Origin: CAVUMR01 sp963742715
GTDB lineage: Bacteria > Actinomycetota > Actinomycetes > Mycobacteriales > Micromonosporaceae
DNA: 64,000 bases
Direction: 5' to 3'
Assembly (NCBI GenBank): GCA_963742715.1
Contig: CAVUMR010000002.1
Location: 1,488,001-1,552,000, forward strand
Shown: piece by piece, positions 1 through 8,400 of the stretch
How the letters are laid out: each line of letters starts with the position of its first letter
Numbering within the stretch: the first letter of the stretch is position 1
The notes under the pieces: model-generated
Database searches by the model: none
What the model saw: only the letters and a program-made list of their open reading frames with translations
Told to the model about the DNA's origin: nothing
Made by a program: the position numbers and the translations under genes

Positions 1-584
1 TGCACGGCCCGGACATGCTCCGGTGAGCACCACACGTCGATGGCGTCCGCGCCTTCGCGGTAGAAGTGGTCGACCGGCGAGGCGACGACCCCGAACGTGT
101 ACTCGTCGGCCGGGCGTACCGCGAGAGCCGCCTCGGAGGCGAACATGAAGGGCCGCAGATACAGGCTCTGCCCGGGACCGCGGGGAACCGAGTCGCGGTC
201 GGCGCGGACCAACGCCAGGCAGGCCTCGACGAAGGTCGCCGCGGGCAGTACCGGCATGGCAAGGCGCCGCGCACCGCGGCCGAACCGGTGCGCGTTGTCG
301 ACCGGCCGGAACAGGGCGATCGAGCCGTCGGGCTGGCCGTACGCCTTGAGCCCCTCGAAGATGGCCTGGCCGTAGTGCAGCCCGAGCGCCGAGGGTGCCA
401 CGCGCAGCGCGTCGTGCTCGGCGAGGCGTAGCTCCGACCACGAGCCGGACCGCCAGGTCGCCACGATCATGCTCGGGGTGAACTGAGCCCCGAACCCGAG
501 CTGGGTCGCCGTGCCGGTCTCGAACATTCCGGTGATCGCCCTTCGTCGTTCGACCGGCCCGGTCGCCAGCCACTCGCCATCCAT
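1..584 (-). CDS. ilvE: Branched-chain amino acid aminotransferase, N-terminal part (cut by window edge)
   Basis: This is the first ~194 codons of a PLP-dependent branched-chain aminotransferase; the rest lies left of the window. The reverse-strand translation contains HYGQAIFEGLKAY and SLYLRPFMFASE, which are diagnostic of the bacterial/mitochondrial class II BCAT group (fold type IV). The active-site lysine lies further on and is not visible. The start is taken as the ATG at 584-582 because the frame then reads through an N-terminal stretch typical of actinobacterial IlvE; an internal ATG at about 524 has a better purine tract upstream and is an alternative. It is divergent from the NRPS operon. 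It interconverts Val/Leu/Ile and their keto acids. It could supply the aliphatic monomer or a branched starter to the cluster, but may simply be the housekeeping gene. Confidence 0.9.
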   Translation of the reverse strand, partial: MDGEWLATGPVERRRAITGMFETGTATQLGFGAQFTPSMIVATWRSGSWSELRLAEHDALRVAPSALGLHYGQAIFEGLKAYGQPDGSIALFRPVDNAHRFGRGARRLAMPVLPAATFVEACLALVRADRDSVPRGPGQSLYLRPFMFASEAALAVRPADEYTFGVVASPVDHFYREGADAIDVWCSPEHVRAV

Positions 585-844
585 GGATACGAAGCGGAAT
601 GCGCGGCGCGCAATTGTAGATATTGACGCTACAGGCTCACTACAAACATCATTCCGACCGGCGCAGACAAGGATGACGGTGCTGAGTGATCAATGTCCCG
701 ATTTGCTGATAGCTGTCGCGCCCTCGTGATCTGTGGGGATCGACAGCGCGAATGGGGACGCTATTCCAAGCACCGGCCCGGCAACGTAACACGGGCCGTT
801 TGCCTCGGTCAACCGCGCCGCGCAGTCCGTACCGTCGGGTCCGG

Positions 845-866
845 TACCTGCCGCCTTGGGCAGGTA
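845..866 (+). promoter_or_regulatory. Perfect 8-bp hairpin in the operon upstream region
   Basis: TACCTGCC at 845-852 pairs exactly with GGCAGGTA at 859-866 around a 6-nt loop. A short T run follows at 876-879. It lies before the candidate promoter at 908, so it could end stray transcription entering the operon, or be a protein-binding palindrome. The role is inferred only from the symmetry. Confidence 0.3.
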
Positions 867-907
867 TGAAGGGCCGTTTTGCCTGCTTACCGGGGCTCGG
901 GGTCGCG

Positions 908-937
908 TTGACGGATCCGGGCGACGGATGTTAGCTT
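908..937 (+). promoter_or_regulatory. Candidate promoter of the NRPS/PKS operon
   Basis: TTGACG (908-913) is followed after 18 bp by TAGCTT (932-937), which fits the actinobacterial -35/-10 pattern TTGACn / TAnnnT. Transcription would start near 944, leaving a leader of about 135 nt before the ATG at 1079. Because the following genes overlap or nearly abut up to 42852, this may drive most of the cluster. Confidence 0.4.
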
Positions 938-1011
938 CGCCTACCGATGCGCCACTGCGAACGCGCGATCTTCGGTGACCCCATAAGAGGCAGCAACCGG
1001 GAATCCTTTCC

Positions 1012-1028
1012 CAGGCTTCTGAAGCCTG
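1012..1028. promoter_or_regulatory. 17-bp perfect palindrome in the operon leader
   Basis: CAGGCTTC at 1012-1019 and GAAGCCTG at 1021-1028 flank a single T. This is an 8+1+8 palindrome 51 nt before the first start codon. Its symmetry suits a dimeric repressor operator. As RNA it has almost no loop, so a DNA site is more likely than a terminator. Confidence 0.35.
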
Positions 1029-1078
1029 CGCCGTTTCAGGTCAAAGGAATGGCGATCCCTCAGGCGAAAGGACGATCA

Positions 1079-2134
1079 ATGCGTCACGCCACGGGGGGGA
1101 CCGTGCTCGACGTTACTGTCAGCGAGCTTACGCTGACGGATATCGAGGCGAGTTCTATCCTCGATCGCATCTTGGGCCTCCAGGAGCGTTTCGAGGATCC
1201 GTCGGCAGCGGATTTTCTCAGCCACGCTCCGGTCGCGGCGAGGCACCTGCCCGAGCGCGTGCAGCGCTTCATCGCCGCGCTGCGGTACCAGCGGGGCGCG
1301 CCGGCCGCCGTGATCCGCGGATTTCCCGTCGCCGAGGCGATGCTCGGCCCCACGCCGACGCACTGGCGACACCGGGCAGCCGTGGTCGACAGCCCGGCCG
1401 ACTTCTGGCTCGCGCTGGTCACCGCGCAGCTCGGCGACCTCGTCTCCTGGGCGTCGCTGCAGGACGGCCGGTTGCTCAACGACATCCATCCGATCGCGAG
1501 CCAGGAGACCCAGCAGACCGGGCACAGCAGCAGCGTCGCGCTCGACCTGCACGTCGAGGACGCGTTCCACGACCACCGGTGCGACAACCTGGCGCTGCTG
1601 TGCCTGCGCAATCCGGACCGGGCGGCCACCACGGTCGCCGCGATCGACGCCGTCGACGTCAGCTCCCCCGACTTCGACCCGCTGTTCGAACCGCGATTCC
1701 TGATCGAGCCGGACGACGAGCACCGGCGCAACCTCGCGACGCTGGGCATCCCGCCGTCCGACGCGCCGCGGCCGGTACCCACTCCGGTGCTGTTCGGCTG
1801 CCGCACCAGCCCGTACATCAGGATCGACCCGCCGTACATGACCGTGCTCGACGGTGACGAGCGCGCGTCGGCGGCGCTCGCCCGCCTGACCGACCAACTC
1901 GCCGGGGTCGTCGTCGATGTCGCGTTGGCGCCGGGCGATCTGCTGCTGGTCGACAACCTGCGGGCGCTGCACGGCCGGCGACCGTTCACCGCCCGGTACG
2001 ACGGGACCGACCGCTGGCTGCGCCGTGCGACCACCGTCCGGGACCTGTGCCGCAGTCGCGGGTACCGCTCGTCGGCGGCGGACCGGGTCATCCACCCGAC
2101 GGCACAGAGCCTGGCGTTGACCGGCGCGTACTGA
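1079..2134 (+). CDS. VioC/AsnO-type Fe(II)/2-oxoglutarate amino acid beta-hydroxylase
   Basis: This is a 351-aa stand-alone oxygenase of the clavaminate synthase-like family (VioC, AsnO, MppO, OrfP), close to VioC in length. The metal triad is visible: His158 and Glu160 in LHVEDAFH, and His298 in ALHGRRPF. A downstream arginine-rich RWLRR segment is expected to bind 2-oxoglutarate. Family members hydroxylate a free amino acid (Arg, Asn, enduracididine) at C-beta before NRPS loading. The start at 1079 is chosen over an upstream in-frame ATG at 947 because AAAGGACG sits just before it and the family length fits. It is the first gene of the operon, followed by MbtH and an A domain with an Asn-like code, so beta-hydroxy-Asn supply is the leading guess; Arg is the alternative. 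Confidence 0.88.
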   Translation: MRHATGGTVLDVTVSELTLTDIEASSILDRILGLQERFEDPSAADFLSHAPVAARHLPERVQRFIAALRYQRGAPAAVIRGFPVAEAMLGPTPTHWRHRAAVVDSPADFWLALVTAQLGDLVSWASLQDGRLLNDIHPIASQETQQTGHSSSVALDLHVEDAFHDHRCDNLALLCLRNPDRAATTVAAIDAVDVSSPDFDPLFEPRFLIEPDDEHRRNLATLGIPPSDAPRPVPTPVLFGCRTSPYIRIDPPYMTVLDGDERASAALARLTDQLAGVVVDVALAPGDLLLVDNLRALHGRRPFTARYDGTDRWLRRATTVRDLCRSRGYRSSAADRVIHPTAQSLALTGAY

Positions 2135-2178
2135 CCGATCCGCTGAAGGAAACCGTTCTGCCTCCAGGAGACGTGACG

Positions 2179-2403
2179 ATGGGTGACCTTGTTCCGCACG
2201 ACGAGCGTTACGTCGTGGTGGTCAACGAGGAGGAGCAGTACTCGATCTGGCGGGCCGACGAGCCGACGCCGGCCGGCTGGACCCGGCTCGAGGTCACCGG
2301 CACCAAGGACGAGTGCCTCGACCACGTCGAACAGGTGTGGACGGACATGCGGCCGCGGTCGGTGCGGGTGGCCCTGGACGCCGGCGGATCGGCGCCGTCG
2401 TGA
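2179..2403 (+). CDS. MbtH-like NRPS activator protein
   Basis: This 74-aa protein has the MbtH family pattern: NEEEQYSIWRADEPTPAGW near the N terminus, then ECLDHVEQVW and TDMRPRSVR. MbtH proteins bind adenylation domains as chaperones or activators, and they usually sit at the front of actinobacterial NRPS operons, as here. The start at 2179 follows a CCAGGAGA Shine-Dalgarno. The stop overlaps the GTG start of the next NRPS gene by 4 nt, so translation is probably coupled. It is the only MbtH gene in the window and may serve all five A domains plus the free A protein. Confidence 0.95.
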   Translation: MGDLVPHDERYVVVVNEEEQYSIWRADEPTPAGWTRLEVTGTKDECLDHVEQVWTDMRPRSVRVALDAGGSAPS

Positions 2404-5400
2404 CCGTGGCGCCCCGCGGACACTTCCACCTTTCCCCGTTCCTGGAATGGCGGCTGCGCGAGACCACGCCGGGATCGGTGCGGGCGGAACTCCGCTGCAC
2501 CGGCGTCGACGGCCACCTGGTGCGCTCGGCGGTCCTGGACACCCTCGACGGGTGCGCCATCGCGGGCGCGGTGGTGGTCGGCGCGGACCGCGGCGGGCTG
2601 CTCAGCGTCGGCCACGCCGACCTGCGGGAAAAGGCGGCGCCCACCGCCGGGGTGGCGTCGATGGTCACGGACACGGCCGCGGTGGCGCAGGGCATGGAGC
2701 TCCGGTACGCGCAGTCCGCGCCGGCCGAGTGGACGGTGACCGTTTCGGCGTCGTCGCTCGTCGCCGATCCAACCGCCGTACGCCTGGTGCAGCGCGCGAT
2801 CGCCGACCGGCTCACCGGCGCGGTCCCGGACGAGCCGCCGGTCGAGCCGTACCTCAAGTACCTGGCCTGGCAGCGCGTGCTGGCCGAACGCGCCGCGCCG
2901 ACCGACCCGGCCCCCGCCGTACCGGCCGACGGCCGATTCCACGTCGAGCGGGCGGCCGACGGACCAGCCACGCCACAGTGGCTCTCGATCGACCTGTCGG
3001 ACACGACCGTCAAGGCGCTCGCCTCGACCGCCGACCGCACCGGTGTACCGGTAGCTGCGGCGCTGCTCGCGTCGTGGCGCATGCTCGTCGAAGCCTGGAC
3101 CGACCAGCCCGGGCTGCCGATCACCGTCGGCGTCGACGGGCGCCAGCCGCCGGTACCGGCGGACCTGTCGGGGCAGGCGACGCAGTGGCGGTCGTGGAGC
3201 GCGCCGGCAGGTACGTCGCAGACCATGCGCGACCGGCTGGTGGCCGCGGCCGGATGGCTGACGGCGATCGGCGCCGATCCCACCTGGCCGGTCGGTACCG
3301 GGCGCACCGCGGTGGGTTTCCTGCCGAGCCCGGCGCCTGCCGAGACCGTGCGCGGCGAGCGCGTGGTCGTACTCGATCCGCCGGTGCCGGACCCGGTCGG
3401 CACGGTCGTGACGCTGGTGCCGTCGGTGGGGCCGGACCGCGGCCAGCTCGGGCTCTGGTTCGACGACAGCCGCATCCTCGGCGACGACGCGACCGCGATG
3501 CTGCGCACGCTGGAGTCGCTGCTCGGTGGCCTGGACGCGATGCTCGACGACCCCGGCGGGTACGCCGGAGCCCGACCGGCCGCCGTCACCGCCGACCGCG
3601 TACCGCCGTCGTTGTGGTCCCGGGTCACGTCCTGGGCGCAGCGGACCCCCGAGGCCTGCGCGCTGACCGACGGTACCGAGCAGGTCTCGTACCGCGAGCT
3701 GACCGACCGCGCACAGGCGGTCGCCGGCGCGCTGGTCGACGCGGGCGTCGGTCCGGACAGCCGGGTCGGCATCCTGGCCGAGGAGTCGCCGCGGCTGGTC
3801 GTCGCCATGCTCGGGGTACTGCGGGCCGGTGCCGCGTACGTGCCGCTCAACCCGCGGCAGCCGCGACCGCGGTTGGCCGGCATGGTGGAAGCCGCACAGG
3901 TGGACGTCGTACTGGTCGAGGAGCACCTGCGGAACCTCGACGTCGGCGGGCGGCCGGTACCGCTCGGCGCGGCCACCAGCGCCGCCGCGGCCGCCGCGAC
4001 CGCCGTGCCGTCCGCGCACTCCGACGATCTCGCCTACGTACTGTTCACGTCCGGCTCGACCGGCGCGCCCAAGGGCGTGATGGTCACCCGGCGGGGCCTG
4101 GACAACTATGTCGACGTCGTCGTATCCAGCTACCTCGCCGGTCCGGGTGACGTGGTCAGCTTCACCTCACCAGGCTTCGACCTGACCGTCACCTCGTTGC
4201 TCGCCCCGCTCGCCGCCGGCCGCACGGTCCGGATGGTGTCGTCCGAGCGCGGCCTGGACGAGGTGACGGCGGCGATGGGCAGCGGCCCGGTCTGCCTGCT
4301 CAAGCTCACTCCTTCGCACCTCACCCTGCTGACCGGGCTGCTCGCCAGCACCGGCGGCCCACGGGTCGGCACGATGGTGGTCGGTGGCGAACCGCTCACC
4401 GTCGATGTCGCGGAGGCATGGCACGCCCGGCAGCCCGACTGCGTCATCGTCAACGAGTACGGGCCGACCGAAACGGTGGTCGGCTGCACCACCTGGCGGT
4501 ACGACGGTTCCGAGCGCGGATTCCGGGACGTACCGATCGGCTATCCGGTCGCCGGCGCCGCCGTGTACGTGGTCGACGAGCGGCTGCGCCCGGTGGTCGA
4601 CCTGGCCCGGGGCGAGCTCGCGATCGGCGGTGCGGGCGTGGCCCGGGGGTACGCGGGTGCGCCCCGGGCAACGGCGGAGCGCTTCGTACCGGACCCGTTC
4701 GGGCCGCCGGGATCGCGCATGTACCTGTCCGGGGATGTCGGCTTCCGCAGCCCCGCCCACGGCCTGCGGTTCGCCGGTCGCCGGGACGCGCAGATCTCGC
4801 TGCACGGGTACCGGATCGAGCCGGGCGAGGTGGAGGCGGCGCTGCGCCAGGTGGACGGGGTGGCCGAGGCGGTCGTCCGTACCGCCGCTCCGGCCGGGGA
4901 CCGGGTGCTCGTCGGGTACGTCGTACCGGTCGACGGAGCGCGGCTGGACGGCGAAGCGGTCCGTGCCGAACTGGCCGAGCGGTTGCCCGGGTACCTGATC
5001 CCGCGTTACGTCGTCGCACTTGGCGCGCTACCGCTGACCGCCAACGGGAAGCTCGACGACACCGCGCTCGGCCGGGTTCCGCTGTTCGCTCACGCGACCG
5101 GTGCGACCACCGCGACCACCGAGCTCGAACGGGCCGTACAGGCGGTCTGGGGTGAGGTTCTGGGTATCGACGAACCGTCCCTGGACGCGCGGTTCTTCGA
5201 GCTCGGCGGAACCTCTTTCGGCCTGGTGACGGTGGTGGCCCGGCTGCGGGAGGTGGTCGGCCGGGAGATTCCGGTGGCCGACTTCTTCGAACACCCGACC
5301 ATCCGCGAGTTCGCGGCGTACCTGGCCGGGCAGCAGCCGGACACGCACGACGCCGGGCAGCGTGCCGCGTTGCGGCGCAGCGGCACCGAGCTGTTGCGGC

Positions 5401-5420
5401 AGCGGCGGGCCGGCCGATGA
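2400..5420 (+). CDS. NRPS C*-A-T protein (Asn/Asp-type A domain)
   Basis: This 1006-aa protein starts at GTG 2400 inside the mbtH stop. Residues ~10-390 are C-domain-like, but the HHxxxDG site reads SSLVADP (Ser118-Ser119), so both histidines are gone and condensation is not expected. The A domain (~400-890) has LFTSGSTGAPKGV, NEYGPTET and TANGK. By-eye pocket residues are D-L-T-K-V-G-E-V-G-K, one change from the published Asn code (DLTKLGEVGK) and also close to Asp codes. The T domain carries GGTSF with Ser939. The dead C-like front recalls the 'interface' domains described for siderophore beta-hydroxylase systems. The acceptor condensation must come from another protein, most simply the C-TauD end of the 2526-aa synthetase. 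It overlaps the PKS gene by 4 nt. Confidence 0.9.
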   Translation: MTVAPRGHFHLSPFLEWRLRETTPGSVRAELRCTGVDGHLVRSAVLDTLDGCAIAGAVVVGADRGGLLSVGHADLREKAAPTAGVASMVTDTAAVAQGMELRYAQSAPAEWTVTVSASSLVADPTAVRLVQRAIADRLTGAVPDEPPVEPYLKYLAWQRVLAERAAPTDPAPAVPADGRFHVERAADGPATPQWLSIDLSDTTVKALASTADRTGVPVAAALLASWRMLVEAWTDQPGLPITVGVDGRQPPVPADLSGQATQWRSWSAPAGTSQTMRDRLVAAAGWLTAIGADPTWPVGTGRTAVGFLPSPAPAETVRGERVVVLDPPVPDPVGTVVTLVPSVGPDRGQLGLWFDDSRILGDDATAMLRTLESLLGGLDAMLDDPGGYAGARPAAVTADRVPPSLWSRVTSWAQRTPEACALTDGTEQVSYRELTDRAQAVAGALVDAGVGPDSRVGILAEESPRLVVAMLGVLRAGAAYVPLNPRQPRPRLAGMVEAAQVDVVLVEEHLRNLDVGGRPVPLGAATSAAAAAATAVPSAHSDDLAYVLFTSGSTGAPKGVMVTRRGLDNYVDVVVSSYLAGPGDVVSFTSPGFDLTVTSLLAPLAAGRTVRMVSSERGLDEVTAAMGSGPVCLLKLTPSHLTLLTGLLASTGGPRVGTMVVGGEPLTVDVAEAWHARQPDCVIVNEYGPTETVVGCTTWRYDGSERGFRDVPIGYPVAGAAVYVVDERLRPVVDLARGELAIGGAGVARGYAGAPRATAERFVPDPFGPPGSRMYLSGDVGFRSPAHGLRFAGRRDAQISLHGYRIEPGEVEAALRQVDGVAEAVVRTAAPAGDRVLVGYVVPVDGARLDGEAVRAELAERLPGYLIPRYVVALGALPLTANGKLDDTALGRVPLFAHATGATTATTELERAVQAVWGEVLGIDEPSLDARFFELGGTSFGLVTVVARLREVVGREIPVADFFEHPTIREFAAYLAGQQPDTHDAGQRAALRRSGTELLRQRRAGR

Positions 5421-8400
5421 CCGGCTCCGCGCTGCACATCGCGATCGTCGGGCTGGCGATCCGGTGCCCCGGTGCGCTGACCGAGGCCGAGTTCTGGCAG
5501 AACCTGGCCGACGGCGTCGAGTCGGTGCGGTCGTTCCGGCCGGACGAGGTGGAGCTGCCGGAGTCGATGAAACAACTCGGCGCCGGAGCGGTCCATGTAC
5601 CGGCCGGCGGCGTACTGGACGAGGCCACCCGGTTCGACGCCGCCCGGTTCGGCTTCTCGGCCCGCGAAGCGGAGATCACCGATCCGCAGCAGCGGCAGTT
5701 CCTCGAAGTGGCGTGCGAAGCGTTCGAGAACGCCGGCATCGACCATCGGGACCGCGGCAGTACCGGGGTGTTCGCCGGAGCCTCGTTCCCGTCGTACCTG
5801 CTGGCCCGGGTCTGGGACTCCGGCTCGCTGGCCACCGTCGGGCAGTACCCGCTGGTCGTCGGCAACGACAAGGACCACGTGGCCACCCGCACCGCGTACC
5901 ACCTGGACCTGCGCGGTCCCGCGGTCGCGGTGCAGAGCGCCTGCTCCACCTCGCTGATGGCGGTACACCTGGCCTGCCAGAGCCTGCTGTCGGGCGAGTG
6001 CGACACCGCCCTCGCCGGCGCGTCCGCCGTCGGCTTCCCGCAGCACCGGGGATACCACCACGTCGAGGGCGGGATCCTGTCCCCGGACGGGCACTGCCGG
6101 CCGTTCTCGGTGGACGCGTCCGGCACCGTGCCGGCCAGCGGCGTCGCCGCGGTCGTACTCAAGCGGCTCGCCGACGCCCAGCGCGACGGTGACCCGATCC
6201 GCGCGGTCATCCGCGCCACCTCGGTCGGCAACGACGGCGCACGCAAGCTGAGCTACGCCGCGCCGGCGGTACACGGGCAGTCCGCGGTGATCGCCGAGGC
6301 GCTGTCGCTGGCCGACCTGTCCCCGGCGGACATCTCGTACGTCGAGGCGCACGGCACCGGAACCCCGCTCGGTGACCCGATCGAGGCCGCCGCGCTGATG
6401 GCGGCGATGCCGTGGTCGGGGGACCCGGCGGACCGCTGCTGGCTCGGCTCGGTCAAGTCCAACATCGGCCACCTGGACGTGGCCGCCGGTATGGCCGGCC
6501 TCATCAAGACCGTGCTCGCCCTGGAGGCGGAGCTCATCCCGGCCAGCCTGCACGCCGAGCCGGTCAATCCGGCGCTGCGCCTGGAGACCGGCCGGTTCGA
6601 GGTGGCCACCAAACCGGTGAGCTGGCCGCGGAACGGGCGGCCCCGCTGTGCCGGGGTGAGCTCGTTCGGGCTGGGCGGTACCAACGTGCACGTCGTACTG
6701 GCCGAGGCACCCGACGACGCGTCAGCTGTACCGCCGGCGAACGATGGCGGTCCCGAGGCGCTGCTGCTCTCCGCCGACACCGAGGTGGCGCTGGCGCGCC
6801 TGGGCGAGCGGCTGGCGCGGTACCTCGACGAGCGGCCCGACACGGACCTGGCCCGGCTGAGCGGCAGCCTGCGCGCCGGTCGCCGGTCCGGTCCGGTCCG
6901 CCGCGCGGTGGTGGCCCACTCGACGCGGGAAGCGCACGCCGAGCTGTCGGCACCGGGTAGCGGGCGCAGGGCATCCGCCCCGCGTATCGGGCTGTGCTTC
7001 ACCGGCGCGGCCGGCTACCCGGTGCAGGCGGTCCGCCAACTCCTCGACCTGCCCGCGTTCGCGGACGCGTTCGCCCAGGTGGAGGAGGCGTTCGCCGCCC
7101 TCGGGCAGCCGCTGCTGCCGCTGGACGAGCTGGCCGGTACCGACGACCCGCGACTCGACGCGCCGACCGGGTCGCTGCCGCTGCTGTTCGCGCTGCAGGT
7201 CGGCCTCGCCGCCCTGCTCCGCGGGTACGGAGTCGAACCCGCGACGATCGGCGGGCACAGCGTGGGGGAGTACGCCGCGGCCTGCGTGGCCGGCATCCTC
7301 GACCTCCCCGAGGCGGCGCGGATGATCCGCCGCCGGTCGGAACTGTTCGAGGCGGCGCCACCCGGCCGGATGGTCTCGGTGGACACCGACGCGGAGCACG
7401 CCGCCGTACTCGCCGACGAGTTCGGCGTCTCCGTCGCGGTGGTCAACGCCGCCGACAACTGCGTCCTGTCCGGCGACCCCGACCGCATCGAGCGGCTCGC
7501 CGCCCGCGCCTCCGACGCCGGGCTGCGGGTACGCCGGGTGCAGGTCGCCACGGCGGCGCACTCGTACCTGCTCGACGACGCGGCCGCGCGGCTGACCGAG
7601 TTCGCCGGCGGGATCGCACTCCACGAGGCCGGCGTCCCGTACTTCTCCGGCGCCAAGGGACGGGCGGTCCGACCCGGTGAGGTGACCCGGCCGTCCTACT
7701 GGGGCGGCCACATGCGCGACACCGTGCGGTTCGCCGACCTGTCCCGGGCGATGAGCGACGTGGTGGACGTGGTCATCGAGATCGGCCCGGCCGGGACCCT
7801 CGCTCCGCACCTGCGCCGGGACGGCCACTTCGCGCCGGACGCGGTGTACAGCTGCGTACCGCACCACGCGGACCCGACCGCCGCTGCGACGGTACTGTTC
7901 CGCCTCCTCGCCGACCTGTGGGAACGCGGTACCGAGGTCGCGTGGCCGGACCGCACCCACGGCCGGGGCCGGCTGGCGCTGCCGCCCACCCCGTTCGCCG
8001 GCGACGAGTACGTGCTGGAGAGGTCGGCGAGCCCGGCCGCGGAGGTACCGGCGACGCGGCCCGCCGAGCAGAGCCTCGGGTACGTGCCGCAGTGGCACCG
8101 CCAGTCGAGCCGGCCGGCCCCGGACGCACCCGCGGCCGGTACCTGGGTGGTGTTCGACGACGGCTCCGACCTGGCCGACCGGACCGCGCGGGCGCTGGTC
8201 GAGCGGGGCGCGGGCGTCCGGCGGGTACACCTCGCCGAGCACCTGCCACTCGTCGGTACCGACGCGCTGGGGCGCGCCGTACACGCCGCGCTCGACGCCA
8301 CGGACCTCAGCGGCGTCCTGTACTTCTGGGGCGCGGCCGGCGGCGGAGACCCGTCCGACGACGCGCGGCGGGTGGAGCTCGCCTTCGCGGTACCGATGGC

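Larger units (their letters stand above)
585..1078. other. Divergent intergenic region between ilvE and the NRPS/PKS operon
   Basis: There is no convincing gene here. The short open frames on the + strand have no recognisable product. The half nearest ilvE is unusually AT-rich for this genome, with a TACAAT hexamer on the minus strand (618-613) that could be the ilvE -10. The region holds three inverted repeats: 712-718 with 741-747, 845-852 with 859-866, and 1012-1019 with 1021-1028. A promoter-like pair lies at 908-937. A short sequence (gggccgttt, then gcct) occurs twice, near 793 and 870. It therefore looks like a regulated leader for the large operon. No regulator gene is adjacent. Confidence 0.5.

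Noticed and set aside
931..947. Possible iron box (TTAGnnnnnCCTA) before the operon
   Set aside because: Only the half-site ends match the IdeR/DmdR consensus and the centre does not, so it is too weak to claim iron control.
947..1078. Upstream start for the hydroxylase at 947
   Set aside because: It adds 44 residues unlike the family, overlaps the leader palindrome, and lacks the ribosome site found at 1079.
2047..2178. Longer MbtH reading frame from 2047
   Set aside because: It overlaps the upstream hydroxylase gene; the 74-aa version is the standard family size with a good ribosome site.
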